DNA of 64,000 nt from Pochonia chlamydosporia 170. Taxonomy: Eukaryota > Ascomycota > Sordariomycetes > Hypocreales > Clavicipitaceae. The notes beneath the pieces are model-generated. The model searched no databases and was not told where the DNA came from. It was given only the letters and a program-made list of their open reading frames with translations. The stretch is from positions 5,146,001 through 5,210,000 of the forward strand of contig NC_035790.1 of the NCBI RefSeq assembly GCF_001653235.2. The letters are read 5' to 3'. The position numbers and the translations under genes were made by a program. Shown one piece after another: positions 21,881-32,781 of this stretch. Every line of letters starts with the position of its first letter. Within the stretch, counting starts at the first letter, position 1.

Positions 21881-22984
21881 ATGCGGCAAACAACCGCACG
21901 CTTATTCCAGTCCCTTCGCCCACTGTATCATGAAAATCCCCTAGTACGCTTCCCATCGCATCACCCTGCCTTCACAATTCTGACACCTTAACAGGGCCTA
22001 CCGCGATCCGGTACTCCACCAACATGGCAAAAACGCCCTCAACGGCGCAAAATAACCGGCGTTGACAAGGTCATCGCTGTGTCCTCCGCCAAGGGCGGCG
22101 TTGGAAAGAGCACAGTGGCAGGTGAGAAGTCAATCACATAGCTATAGTCCAAAATATTTACTAATTCGCATGGTCTAGCTAACTTGTCACTTGCGTTCGC
22201 CAGGTTAGGCTTACGAGCAGGTATTTTGGACACAGATATATTTGGACCGTCGATCCCGACACTCTTCGATTTATCTGGAGAGCCGAGATTATCCAAGAGT
22301 ATGTTTTTGCACCGTGCTCATTCGTGTGGTTTATTGACGAAACTATTTGTAGACAACCAGCTTGTTCCTCTCACAAACTATGGCGTCAAAACCATGTCCA
22401 TGGGCTATCTTGTTGGCGAGAATGCGCCTGTCGTGTGGCGGGGACCAATGGTGATGAAGGCCATTCAACAACTTCTTCACGAGGTAGAATGGGGCGGTTT
22501 GGACGTTCTGGTTCTTGACTTACCGCCTGGAACTGGTGATACGCAGCTGACAATTACCCAACAAGTCATTTTGGATGGTAAGACTTGGTGACTCGGCCCG
22601 AGTGCAAATTGCTAAATTCCGTTTGTAGGCTCTATCATTGTTACTACGCCTCATACTTTGGCTACAAAAGACGCCGTCAAAGGTATCAACATGTTCAAAA
22701 CTGTGGACGTGAATATTCTGGGCTTGGTTCAAAACATGTCATTGTTCAAATGTCCTCATTGTCATGGTGAGACCAACGTATTTGGATCGAATGAGCGGGT
22801 GGAGAAACTGTGCAAGGAGCACGGGATAGATTTCTTGGGCGATATTCCTCTCCATCCAAACATCGGGGACGACGCGGAGAGAGGGAAGCCTACGGTGGTG
22901 GCTGAGCCGTCGAGTGAAAGGGCGACAGCTTTTCTACAAGTTGCTCAAAAGGTCTTGCCAAAAGTTGGACTGAAGACGGGTTAG
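21881..22984 (+). CDS. IND1: Mitochondrial Fe-S protein IND1/NUBPL (complex I assembly, Mrp/NBP35 ATPase)
   Basis: Five exons: 21881-21943, 21995-22121, 22179-22298, 22353-22577 and 22629-22984. Introns are 51-57 bp. The product is 275 residues. The first exon encodes a basic, Arg-rich mitochondrial presequence ([15 protein letters not shown]). The deviant Walker A KGGVGKS is at 54-60, the switch [11 protein letters not shown] follows, and a Walker-B-like [11 protein letters not shown] is in exon 4. The Fe-S ligand pair CPHC is at 199-202. The LPRSGTPP segment right after the presequence is typical of IND1. The protein delivers 4Fe-4S clusters to respiratory complex I subunits in the matrix. 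Exon borders preserve every motif, so the model is strong. The neighbour BFR2 is divergent. Confidence 0.92.
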
Positions 22985-23396
22985 AGCATGTCAGGTACAG
23001 TTCACCTGTGTACAATATTGTTTCAATACAGATGATATCCCACACATGCGGTGATTAGCCTGTGAGCATATCTTGGTCTGGTGGGGTCTGAAGTACCAAT
23101 TTTCCTATAGCCTAAGTGAGGCCTTGGCTACACGGGATTTCGCATAGACAAGAACAACTTGTCTATTATCGATGTAAAATATCCTATAGTTCTCGAACCA
23201 TTCCGAGGTCCGGTAGCAGGTCGTTGAAAGGCGAATACATGAGGTTAGCCTCTACCTTGATCAATGTGGTGGCAAATTACCGATGTATAGTAAAACCAGC
23301 CCTGTTCAACCTAAACACATCCTTCCCAAAACGCCTATTCGACATGGTATATCGCGTTTGCAAACATGAACTAAAACGTAAAAAGCAACAAGGTCG
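22985..23396. other. Convergent intergenic region
   Basis: About 410 bp between the IND1 stop and the SPF30 stop. No gene is seen. Confidence 0.45.
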
Positions 23397-24354
23397 TTAG
23401 TCTAGGTCTTCGTTTACTTGGTAAACATGACGAGATCGAGTGGGGTCCTTTCGCATAGCTTGGCCAGAGCCAGTAAAGCCCACTACAATCGCAAGTTGTT
23501 AGCAAATCTTGATTCAATGGACAACCTTGTCCGAATGATGAAGGTGAGCATACCTCTTCCATGAATACCCTCAGGTGTACGAAACATGCTGTCCTTCTTG
23601 GTCTTGCCAAATTTAGACTTGGAATTGAATGCCTGCCAGTTCGCCTTGCCAGCCTCGAGCTCCTTTTTGGCCTTAATTTTCTTGGGCTTGGGGGGTTTCG
23701 CAGCCTCTGCGGTGTTTTGGGCTTCTTGCTGGGCACCCGGGTACATGGTAGCCCCAGCGGACGACACAACACCTGGAGCCGCAGGCTGCGGCGGAGCGTC
23801 ATCAGCTTTTCTCTTATTAGAAATGGGCTTCAGGTCTTTTGATCTTAGGGTCTCTGTATTGTCGTAGCTTTTGAATTTGACGGTGTATATCGGCGCGGCG
23901 GACGATCCAGTGATGGATGTGATTCTGGCTTGGTAGAAGTTCTTATCCCCCGAAACCCACTTTGCCATGACGGTGTCGTTCACATGATACGTAACCGGTG
24001 GTTCTTCCTTTTCTTCGGCGGGCGCCGTGGCCTTCTTGAAGGCTGGGTGGTTTTCACGGGACCATTTTTCGGGCTGTGGCGGTGGTGACGGCTCCTTGGC
24101 GGTCGACTTAGGTGCCTGGTCTGGTCGGAGCTCAGCGAGGTTCTCGTTGAGAAGATCTATCACGTTGGACAACTCTTCCTGTAAAGCCTGAAGTTCGGCA
24201 CTTTCTGGGTCATCTCGTAGTTGTTGCCGAACGATATCGAGCTGTGAAGCAAGTCAGTCGCGTTCGGGATATGAATGCGACGGTTCAAGAATGCGGTACA
24301 AACCTGCTCTTGATATTGGGCCTTCTCCTCCTCGATGGCTGCGATGCCTGACAT
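23397..24354 (-). CDS. Splicing factor SPF30/SMNDC1-like Tudor protein
   Basis: Three exons, 24354-24304, 24241-23554 and 23482-23397; introns of 62 and 71 bp. The product is 274 residues. The N-terminal amphipathic region (EEEKAQYQEQ, LQALQEELSNVIDLL) is followed by a Pro-rich linker. A Tudor domain lies at about residues 101-157 (VNDTVMAKWVSGDKNFYQARI to LRSKDLKPI). After that come a low-complexity region and a conserved Lys-rich C-terminus (NWQAFNSKSKFGKTKKDSMF) ending in the VGFTGSGQAM-type tail encoded by the last exon. SPF30 is a spliceosomal protein acting in tri-snRNP recruitment; the Tudor domain binds symmetric dimethylarginine in Sm proteins. The ATG at 24354 (MSGIAAIEEEK) opens the reading frame. 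Confidence 0.9.
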
Positions 24355-25082
24355 TGTGCTTCGAGAGGTGGATAGTAATGGAGACGTGAGTTCGTCGGTT
24401 CTTGGCTGCAGCACTGATGCGATCGTAGAAATTCCGCTGCGTTGGGCGATGCGAGTATTTGGTCGTGATAAAATCTGTCGGAGCAATGACGCTGGTCGAA
24501 GCCTCCTCTGCACGAAATCGGAGCGCACACGTGACCGGCGATTGCCGTTTGGTCACGAAGGGTTGGCAGCTTACAAAGTTACAATGACCATATAGACGAC
24601 GTTCAAATATGAGCCGGTGATAAAGGTCATCTTAATAGTTGGTCCTTGGAATTATATATTTTGAAGCTGTTTTACTAGCTTTGTTTCGGAAAGTTAATTG
24701 CGCTTCGGATTTGCTGTTCTATGATGAAGCTCCGAAGCTTTGAATAAGAGTTGCATCTTGAGCTTCGAACAATGGCCTCCCCCCCCTTGCCAGGCAAACA
24801 CGAAATACGGCACGTCACAGAGTCATGACATCGGCATTCTGTCCCCGGTGCATTTTTAGATTATTAGAGGAGTAAACCCCTTCGTCAAGTACCGGAGTCT
24901 TGGTAGGGTCGAAGAAGGGTGTGTCTCGAGCCAGAACATTAGCGCATTGCGGAGGGTGGTGACTCACGCCCTCGTGTATCAGTCGTATATTAGGATACTC
25001 GTCGGCATAATGATCCCAACAATTGTTTCCATTAAGATTTCATGATTGAGGGCGCCCCAATAACTTTTGATTCTTGGGAAGA
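24355..25082. promoter_or_regulatory. Divergent intergenic region
   Basis: 728 bp between divergent starts. It has a run of eight C near 24779 and repeated GAAGCT/AGCTTC words at 24661-24765. No gene is seen. Confidence 0.4.
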
Positions 25083-25744
25083 ATGGCTGATAACGCGAGC
25101 ACTACGAGCGACTCTGCTCTCCAGAGGGTACCATTTGGAAAGCGAATGAAATTGAAGAGAACCAATTGCATCTAACAAGTTTGCAGATACTTCCTCACCT
25201 TCAGCATTCAAATGACGACGATCGACCCGTAGTTGTAATGACATGTGGGATAGCCGGTTCCGGAAAATCCACACTATCAAAGGGAATCGTCAACGAACTA
25301 CCCAACTTTGTTCGCTTATCCGTCGACTCCTATATTTACAAGACTTACGGACTCTTCAAGATCGACTACCCAGAAGAAAAGTATTCAGAGTACCTAGATG
25401 AAGGCCAGGAGCACGTCAAGAAGGAACTTGTCCGATTACTTCAAGAAAAGCAAAAGGACATAGTCCTAGATCTATCTTTCTGGAATAGAGAATACCGCGA
25501 GGAGTATAAAGAAATCATAGTTGCATACGGGGGGCGTTCGGTCCTTGTGTTCCTCGATGCGGACACGGAGCTTTTGGAGAGGAGAATCGCGGGCCGCCGG
25601 GCAGCGAGGGATGCACTTGCTCTCCATGATAAGGGAAGAGATGGCGATTCTGCATATAACATTGAAAAGGACACCTTCGAAATGTACTGCAATGGGTTTG
25701 AAAGGCCGGTTGGAGAGGGGGAAATTGTGATCAAGGTGGTCTAA
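25083..25744 (+). CDS. AAA_33-type P-loop kinase/ATPase
   Basis: Two exons, 25083-25127 and 25187-25744, with a 59-bp intron (donor GTACCA, branch CTAAC, acceptor GCAG). The product is 200 residues. Without the first exon the frame starts only at TTG, so the upstream ATG (MADNASTTSDS) spliced in phase 0 is the likely start. Walker A GIAGSGKST is at 36-44, followed by a DSYIYKTYG segment, a Walker-B-like VLDLSFWNREYR and an Arg-rich lid with LLERRIAGRRAARD. The layout matches the AAA_33 group of small nucleotide- or small-molecule kinases, related in fold to zeta-type kinases and to gluconate/polynucleotide kinases. No toxin role is implied. The substrate is unknown. The donor is slightly non-consensus, which is the weak point of the model. 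Confidence 0.8.
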
Positions 25745-26383
25745 GCACAAGCCAGAAATGGTTGAGAGGGAATCTTGACGGCTAGTGACGCCTTATTTAG
25801 GATAATTGTCAGGCATTTGAATAGGATGATTGGCGGTCAACATCATGATTAAAATTGTCAAACAAATGTTTTCGATTCAGAAAACGTCTTGCTGTCTCAA
25901 TTTGCACATTCTTCGTGTCACCTACTTGTGAGCCTAGGTAGGTGCTTTTTAGCATCGTCATGCAGTGTGAATACTAGGATGCATGTAATTTTGACGTCAG
26001 CCGTCGTCAGTGAGAGCCATGGTTGAGAGCGGAACAAATCGTCAGGTTGGCAATGACAGTCCCCCAAAGCGGTTGAGGAGATTTCAAGCGTCTGAAGGAA
26101 TGGGAAGTAATTGATTGGTAATTTCAGGAAAATGAGTGTTGGCTCGTACATTGACCCCATGTTGCTATGCTCATTACATTGCATGTTACTGCAAATGCGC
26201 TGAATTTGATACGTGTCTGGCATGTGCAATGCAAACCCTCCAGACGTTCAGCAGCTGGCCCCTGAACCCTCACCCTCCATGCTGTGAAAGCGTTTGCATT
26301 ATCTGTACTGGACGGAGTTCACATTTGCTTATGTCTGCACTTGAGCAGTCAAGTTATGTAACTGATAATTAATGATTGAATTC

Positions 26384-26397
26384 GTCTGGTCCCAGAC
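26384..26397. repeat. Perfect GTCTGG-N2-CCAGAC palindrome
   Basis: GTCTGGTCCCAGAC: 6-bp inverted arms around a TC spacer. It is the best single instance of the hexamer enriched in the intergenic islands and looks like a dimeric binding site. Confidence 0.55.
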
Positions 26398-28185
26398 CGC
26401 AGTTTGGTCCCAGTTATTGCTCACATGCAGTCATGGCCCGTGCTGAGTCAAGGTCATGGCACTGGGGTACGGTGGTGATCTGCACCGTTACTGTCAGTCA
26501 AATCAACTGGTGTCAAAATGAAGCCGGCGTTCAATGTTTTGTATGGTCAATGTCTTGGTATTGACTACTGGCCATCGACCCCAGTTGATGGCTCTTCCAT
26601 TAATTGTTCTAGGCGGCTTCGCCGTCCCAGGACCCCGGATCACTGACATGGAGACAGGGACATGGAGGCAACACGACTCAACACATCGAGCACGACGGAC
26701 GGATGCATGTATTCAGCTTTGTTGATGGCCCGATATTGATTGCTTCCATGTCACTCCCATGGATGACTGATTGATGTACAGTGTACGGAGTAACGGCGAC
26801 AGAGATACCTGGTCCGTAACTAGTAGTGAGCAATTCAGCCATCCAGATTGATAGTGATGGTCGTCAGTCTACAGACTTTCACCGCAAGGCTTGTCAAGTT
26901 CCAGAGGCCAGACCAGCATCATTCATTACCAGGTATCTTCCCGCTCCATGACTCCATAGCTCCAGACGTACTAGCCTGTCCTTCTCCACTGTTTCCATGC
27001 TTGTGCGACGGCCCAGTCAAAATCAAGTCTGGTTTACGGAGTACGGAGCAGTCTGCTTGATTCATTCGAAATGCAGATGGGACATCTGGATGCATGAACC
27101 CCGTCCACTCACCATCTTCGTCCACCCTCCACCCAGACAATGCAGTTCAGTCTGGTTCAGTCTCCTCTCAACTGGTTCAATTCACGCTCAGCCTGTCTTG
27201 TCTGTCCCCAGATGTCTGGTTCCCCCCATCCAGTATCCATCCATACATGCATACATCCATCCATCCATTCTTCTTTGCAACCCTCCATCTCGTCAACCGT
27301 CCACACCAACCCTACCGCCGGTCTTTGTTGCGGTCTTCACTTGCTAGGTCGAGTTGGACACCGGCCTGTCTCGGGAGCAACGAAAAACACACTCTCCGAA
27401 ACAGAATAAACCGAAAGCGAAAATACCTCTTACTCATCCCATCTAATCTAATCCACTACAATCCACCTTCTGTTCCCGGCTTGACCCTCCAGGCCATTCA
27501 CCATTGCTCGGTCTGGCTTTCAACCACAGAGGCAATTTATCAAGAGCTCCTCTTTCACACGTCCTGGCTGCTTCTGCCACCTGCAACATTTCACCAGCTG
27601 GCCAATTGACATTCCGACTACGTGGGCAAACTTTCCGGCTCAAAGACCAATTCACAATTGTTGGCGCCGACTCCGACATTCACACGTGTCCCGCATCACC
27701 AAATCCAAAAGCACCTGCAGCCGAGGACAGTACACATACATACACCCTTGCCCATTGCTGGCAAGAGGTCTGGTCTGCACCATAAGCACCGCATCACGGC
27801 ACACAGGTACATACCGTACATACCGTACACACCAACACCGGTCTTGACATACATAATACCTAGGCACATTGATACAGACATTGATACATGCGCTCAGCAA
27901 AAGCGCAGGGTTGCATATCGGCTTACCCCGTTCGCTCGAGCCATCAGCGTCGGCCCAACATTTGACAGAATTGCCCTCGAGATTGCACTTAGCATCGCAG
28001 CCAGAGACACCAACCAGAGCAGGTGCGCACGCGCGCTCAGGTAGATCTGACTGGAACAGTTGACCTCTCAGCCCAAGCTGGGATTACTCTGTACTCCGTT
28101 CTCCATCCTCTCAAGCTGCACTCCCTCCTCCTTCCGGCCCTCTGGACATCCGGTGTGTGCATTCAGACCAAGGTGCATCGCACTG

Positions 28186-28205
28186 CACAGCACAGCACAG
28201 CACAG
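28186..28205. repeat. (CACAG)4 microsatellite
   Basis: Four perfect CACAG units in the leader, ending about 20 bp upstream of the ATG at 28226. Confidence 0.9.
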
Positions 28206-28225
28206 CAAAGCGCAAGTGATACATC

Positions 28226-29959
28226 ATGGCTCGAGACAGGGACCTGGACAGCGCATCATCTGGCGGCCAATCAAAGCGACCTCCCCTCAACCACCGCGAC
28301 AGCGATTCTCACAGCGATACCACAAATACCTCGGGAGCTCCATCTCACCATCATCGCACCAAACATCACCAAAAGCAGCACCACGTCGGTCACGGCGCTC
28401 GATTGCACGCTCGTGTCCCATCTTCCAAAGCAGTCCACAAGCAGCATGGCCACGTACATCCTCATGGTCATGCACACGCCAACACTTCCAAACTGAATCG
28501 AAAACCAGCGTCGCGGCCCACCTCACCCACCGAATTCGAGTTCGACGAGGCTTCTCAACGCCCGTCGCATCGCAGAGCCACCAGCGAGGTCAAGCTCCCT
28601 CGCCAATCATCTGCTTCCCATCTGCCCAAGAGCTCGTCTCATTCGAGCCTGAAGCGCAATCGGTCGCACGTCGAGGTCGGTAAGCGGACTCGGTCATCGG
28701 ACAAGCTGAAGCGAACCGCAAGCGGGACGGGTATAAACAAGCAGCCAGGAAAATCCAGCAAGATTCAGGTGCATTTCGACTTAGGGAGCGACGATCCCGA
28801 GGACGAATGGGTTGACGCCAGTGGCTCCAATTCACCATACCTGTCACGAAAAGGGTCGCTTAACAGCAGCGCGCAGTCGTCATTGAGACAAGGAACCAGC
28901 ACGGAGAACTCGCGCCCTGTAACGCCAAGCGCTCCTTCCCAATTGAAGCAAACAGTGCGTCCATCGCCGGACCGTGCAACATCTCACCATAAGGAATATC
29001 TCACTTCTCGGCTCTTACAACGAACTCCGTCGCACGGCGCACCGCCCAAGATGACTGTCGACATTGCGAAAGCGGCGCCAACGCAATTGTCCCGCTCCAT
29101 TAGCTCTACCGATCGCAACATAACACCGTCAACGGGCAGTAATCAAGATGAGCTTGTGTCACGATTTGTTGACACTGCCAGCTCTGGTTTAGCCAGCCAG
29201 GGCTCATTCTATCATCCCCCCAACAGCGCCACCAGTCGACGTTCCGATGATACTCCCCAAAGACCAAGTTCAATGGCCAATATTGACCAGGCACCGAAGA
29301 ACGCCGCAGATGCTGGCACCTTGCCACCGGCTGAAGTTGACAATAGCGCCTTGGTGCCAAAAGCTGGTAGGCGGACAGCTGGCCCGGCGGCAGAAACATC
29401 GCGTACACAGCAGAAGTTGAACCTGCAGCGGGCCAGTTCGGTTTTGGAGCCGGGCCAAGCATTAACCGGCGCTGGAGGCGTAGTTGGTGCAAGTCCATTG
29501 ATCGGCGTCGGAGGACCAGGTTATGATGGCGGAAATAGCCGTGATCCTCGGATTGGCAAGCTACTGGAACGAACAGGAATGGAATATCTAGTGGTTCGAC
29601 GATATCAAAACCCTGTCGCTCGATCTTTGAATCGACTCAGCCGCCTTCCGGGCATGGAAAAGACCAGAAGAATTCCGCGAACGCCTACAGGCGCTGTGAA
29701 CGGGAAACGACTTGGGGAAACGAACGCTCGACATACACGGAACGTCAGTATGCCGGACCCTCGTCAAACGACGCCCAGATCCGGTGCGTCTGTCAGAACA
29801 AACGGCGCAGGTTCCAGCTTTGACGGAGACGATACCGCAAAGTTGAATGAACGCCTTAGCGGAGTGAGCTTAGTCGGTGCTGAGGAAGAGGATGGAACAA
29901 ACACTCTCCTCCGCAATTTATGGGAAAAGTCGATGGACCTGAGCGCGAGTACAGACTAA
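28226..29959 (+). CDS. TORC1 subunit TCO89-like protein
   Basis: Single exon, 577 residues. The protein is disordered and low-complexity: a His-rich N-terminus (HHHRTKHHQKQHH, HGHVHPHGHAHAN), then many Ser/Thr/Pro-Arg stretches. It carries the conserved fungal TCO89 core near residues 165-215 (SKIQVHFDLGSDDPEDEWVD, then SPYLSRKGS). A second conserved block is about 445-480 (DPRIGKLLERTGMEYLVVRRYQNP), and the C-terminus is NTLLRNLWEKSMDLS. TCO89 is a fungal-specific, vacuole-associated, non-essential TORC1 subunit in nitrogen and stress signalling. The many RxxS/SP sites fit a phosphorylated scaffold. Assignment rests on pattern recognition of the core blocks. The gene has a very long upstream region with upstream ORFs, so translational control is possible. 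Confidence 0.75.
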   Translation: MARDRDLDSASSGGQSKRPPLNHRDSDSHSDTTNTSGAPSHHHRTKHHQKQHHVGHGARLHARVPSSKAVHKQHGHVHPHGHAHANTSKLNRKPASRPTSPTEFEFDEASQRPSHRRATSEVKLPRQSSASHLPKSSSHSSLKRNRSHVEVGKRTRSSDKLKRTASGTGINKQPGKSSKIQVHFDLGSDDPEDEWVDASGSNSPYLSRKGSLNSSAQSSLRQGTSTENSRPVTPSAPSQLKQTVRPSPDRATSHHKEYLTSRLLQRTPSHGAPPKMTVDIAKAAPTQLSRSISSTDRNITPSTGSNQDELVSRFVDTASSGLASQGSFYHPPNSATSRRSDDTPQRPSSMANIDQAPKNAADAGTLPPAEVDNSALVPKAGRRTAGPAAETSRTQQKLNLQRASSVLEPGQALTGAGGVVGASPLIGVGGPGYDGGNSRDPRIGKLLERTGMEYLVVRRYQNPVARSLNRLSRLPGMEKTRRIPRTPTGAVNGKRLGETNARHTRNVSMPDPRQTTPRSGASVRTNGAGSSFDGDDTAKLNERLSGVSLVGAEEEDGTNTLLRNLWEKSMDLSASTD

Positions 29960-30652
29960 GGCAAAACTGCATAAGTTGGCAGATGCAAAGGGATGGTTTT
30001 ATCATTTTGGCGGCATCTTACCAAAGTACACGACAACCCGAAAAAAAGAGTTCCCATACGATACCAACGTGTTTCAACAGCGAAGGCACGAATGAATTAA
30101 GTCTCGACGTATCGTTCGAGACCTTTACGGCCGATTTCGACAAGTCAGTCTCAGAAGTTCCCTCACTTCTATTCAATTCTCTTCCGACTAGAGACACTTG
30201 TTGCCCAACACATTTATACGTTTTGACAGGCACAAATTGAATTGCGTGCCGCTATATAGCATCTTGTTTGATTATTCATATCACGAAGGCTTTACGAACT
30301 TTTGCTACTGGGGTTCTTCGGTCAAGTAGACAAAAATTATTTGCTGATTAGGCTGGCCTTTACCAATGTAGAGATACAAGGGGCGTTTACAGATACACTT
30401 TTAATATACACGTTGACGACGTTATGATCAATCAAATGCCTCCAATTTCTTCATAGTTATCATGGTCAAATTGACATTAGGGGCGGTACGGCGTCGAATA
30501 ATTACGTTATATTAGTGATATATACAAGAGAGAAGATGATTTCCAGCGCCAGCACGCTTCTATTCTCGCAAATATATGCAACTCCATGCCTAGTCCCCTA
30601 CGCTCATAAAGTACAATACTATGCCATCCGTACTCCGTTTCGCTCTATCCGT
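29960..30652. other. Convergent 3' intergenic region
   Basis: About 690 bp of A/T-rich 3' sequence between convergent genes. No gene is seen. Confidence 0.45.
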
Positions 30653-32781
30653 TTATACATTAGGTGACAACAAATCATATTTAACACATCGTTCAACCTA
30701 CAATTGTCAGTAAACGTAAATCGTAAGGGTCAAGGTCAAAAACTCACATCTTCGATACTCGCCTGCAGGAACTTTCTCGCCTCCAGACCAGCCCACACCA
30801 AAATCATGCTGAAATCACCGCTCTTGGCCATCGTCGCTCCACTCTGGGTACCCAGCTGTCGAAGGATGGGCAACGAACTGCTCAGCAGGTCCACATCGGG
30901 GTTTAAGCTGCGTCCTATGCCCTCGAGGAGGAGGATGCTGATGACGACGTTGACAAAGTCTCCTTCCAGACGGACGTGGTGGTTCCGCACCATGGAGAGA
31001 ACTTGTTGGAGGATGTCTCCTATCTTGACGTTTCCTAGGGCCAGGGTGCGTGATTTCACGCTAAGCACTAGGTGCTGCATTTTGAGGGCGAATACTTCCT
31101 TTTCTAGAACGGCTTCCGGCTGGCGGCAGCGTTCGCACATGAGGTGGCCGGCTTTGTAGCCGTCAAATTCGGCGACGGCACGGAAGAGGTCGAGAAAGTT
31201 GGCGCGGTTGGTGGCGTTGAGCTCCGTGACGAGACCTGTGTCGATGAATATGAGTTGCGGGCGGTATCCTTCTGCATCGATTTTGGCAAGCTCGGCCTCC
31301 CAGGCGACCTTGTTCTTGCGGTGTCTGAAGGGGCGGAGGCGCTCGAGGACTTTTTCTGTCACGTCCGCTTCTTGGTCGTGTGCGTTGCGGTCCGGCTTCT
31401 TGAGGAGTCGGAGTTCAGGCTGGGCAGCTTGGTAGAAGCGTACCATGATGTTGCCAGGGTGGAGGTCCGCGTGGACAAAGTTGTCAAGGAGGAGCATGCG
31501 GAGGAAGGCGTCCAGACCTTCGTCTGCAATATCGTGCTGGAAGACGCCGCCGCCGTTTTCCATGAAATCTGCAAGTGGTATTCCCTGGGCGAATTCCTCG
31601 ATGAGCACGTTGCGGGTGGTAAAGTCTGTGTAGGGATAGGGGAAAGAAGCTGTTGAGCGATCTTTAAAGTTGCGGCGGAATCTTTCGAGGTTGGCGGCTT
31701 CGATGCGCAGATCGAGCTGGAGTTTCATCATTTCGCCAAACTGTGCCACTTCATCTGGCAAGGAGAGCCATTCTATTGTTGGGATGGTGTTGAGGACAGA
31801 AGCGAAAAAGTGCATGATGCGGAGGTCGCGGCGGACAATTCTCTCTACTTTGGGATGGAGGACCTTGACGGCCACGTATGATGACGGGACTCGCTTTGGT
31901 GAGCTTTTGAGCACGGTTTCGACACTTCGTCGCACGTTTTCTGATATTCCACCGTGATCCTCGGGGTCGCTTAACCCGCCTTTTGACATGGCGAGTTCGG
32001 GTTTCAGTTTGGCCTTGTATACTTGCGCAATGGCTCCTACACCAAGGGGTTTCTCGTCAAATTCGTCAAAGATTTCATCAAAGTTGCGTCCGCCAAATGC
32101 GGCTGATACAGTCTTGCGGGTTGCGTGCATAGAGTGTGCTGGCGCATTCGAGTGAAGCTTAGACATGGTATCACACATCTCGTTAGGGAAGATGTCTGTT
32201 CGAGAAGCCGCCCATTGGCCTAGCTTTATGAATGCTGGTCCCGCAAGTTCCATTGCCTGCACTAGAAATTCGTACCACCAGAGAGTTCTGCTCCTTTCGT
32301 TGTCGCGTTCGGGATGTCGTCTGCCAAACCATATTGCCGGAACAGTGGCTAAGACGGGTACAAAGATGACGACAAGTTGTAGAAATCGAAACCCCGTGCA
32401 TATCGGCTCCCAGATATACAGGTCGACAAAAAGGACTATCTTGTGGCCCATTCTCAGCAAGCCAGTTTCGTCTTCGCCAACCGCCTTTCGCATCTCCTCG
32501 CGGGATGCCTCCAACATTCGGTGCTCGCCGGTTTGCTCGGTGCCATTGTTGTCGGTTTGTGATAGCTCGATAAAGGCTCCAGCACTGAGCGCAGCTACGC
32601 CAGTTGACGCCTGCAGGATAATCCTCCTTGCGGATGATCCCTTTGATCCCGAGCCCCTCCATGGTATTCGCCCTGTATGGAGAAGCCTGGACGTGGCTTG
32701 GCGTGTAAGAGGGACAGGCCCATGTTGTTGGCGAATTAAAGACCGAAAACAAGTCCGGCTCAAGATGAATCCGGACCTCAT
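30653..32781 (-). CDS. Mitochondrial UbiB/ABC1-family protein, CQD1/ADCK2-like
   Basis: Two exons predicted: 32781-30748 and 30697-30653, with a 50-bp intron (GTGAGT, TACTGAC, TGTAG) close to the end. The product is 692 residues. If the intron is not used, the ORF ends three residues later at 30736. The N-terminus is an Arg-rich mitochondrial presequence followed by hydrophobic segments near 55-72 and 131-152. The UbiB hallmarks are present: KLGQ at 186-189, the Ala-rich loop GVGAIAQVY at 247-255, Lys306 in VAVKVLHP, HADLHPGN with Asp439 and Asn444, and IDTG with Asp514. The KLGQWAASRTDIFP form and the long insert between the catalytic loop and IDTG point to the ADCK2/CQD1 branch rather than COQ8. 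Members act in the mitochondrial inner membrane on coenzyme Q distribution and lipid homeostasis. It is head-to-head with cytochrome c heme lyase. Confidence 0.87.

Larger units (their letters stand above)
25745..28225. other. 2.5-kb gene-free leader/promoter region upstream of TCO89
   Basis: No gene with recognisable features is seen. From about 27100 to 28225 it is strongly C/T-rich on the + strand, as in long fungal 5' leaders, with (CATC)n- and GTACATACC-type short repeats. GTCTGG begins at 26384, 27028, 27150, 27214, 27511 and 27778; CCAGAC begins at 26392, 26908 and 27133. Several short upstream ORFs are present in the leader. Confidence 0.5.

Noticed and set aside
23185..23205. Reverse-strand GGTTCGAGAAC resembling a tRNA B box
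   Set aside because: No acceptor stem or A box at suitable distance.
25083..25744. Reading the P-loop gene as a zeta-toxin
   Set aside because: Only the general P-loop kinase fold is shared; no partner antitoxin-like gene and no specific substrate motif.
31144..31656. 170-codon + strand frame rich in Val/Glu
   Set aside because: Antisense shadow of the UbiB-family catalytic region.
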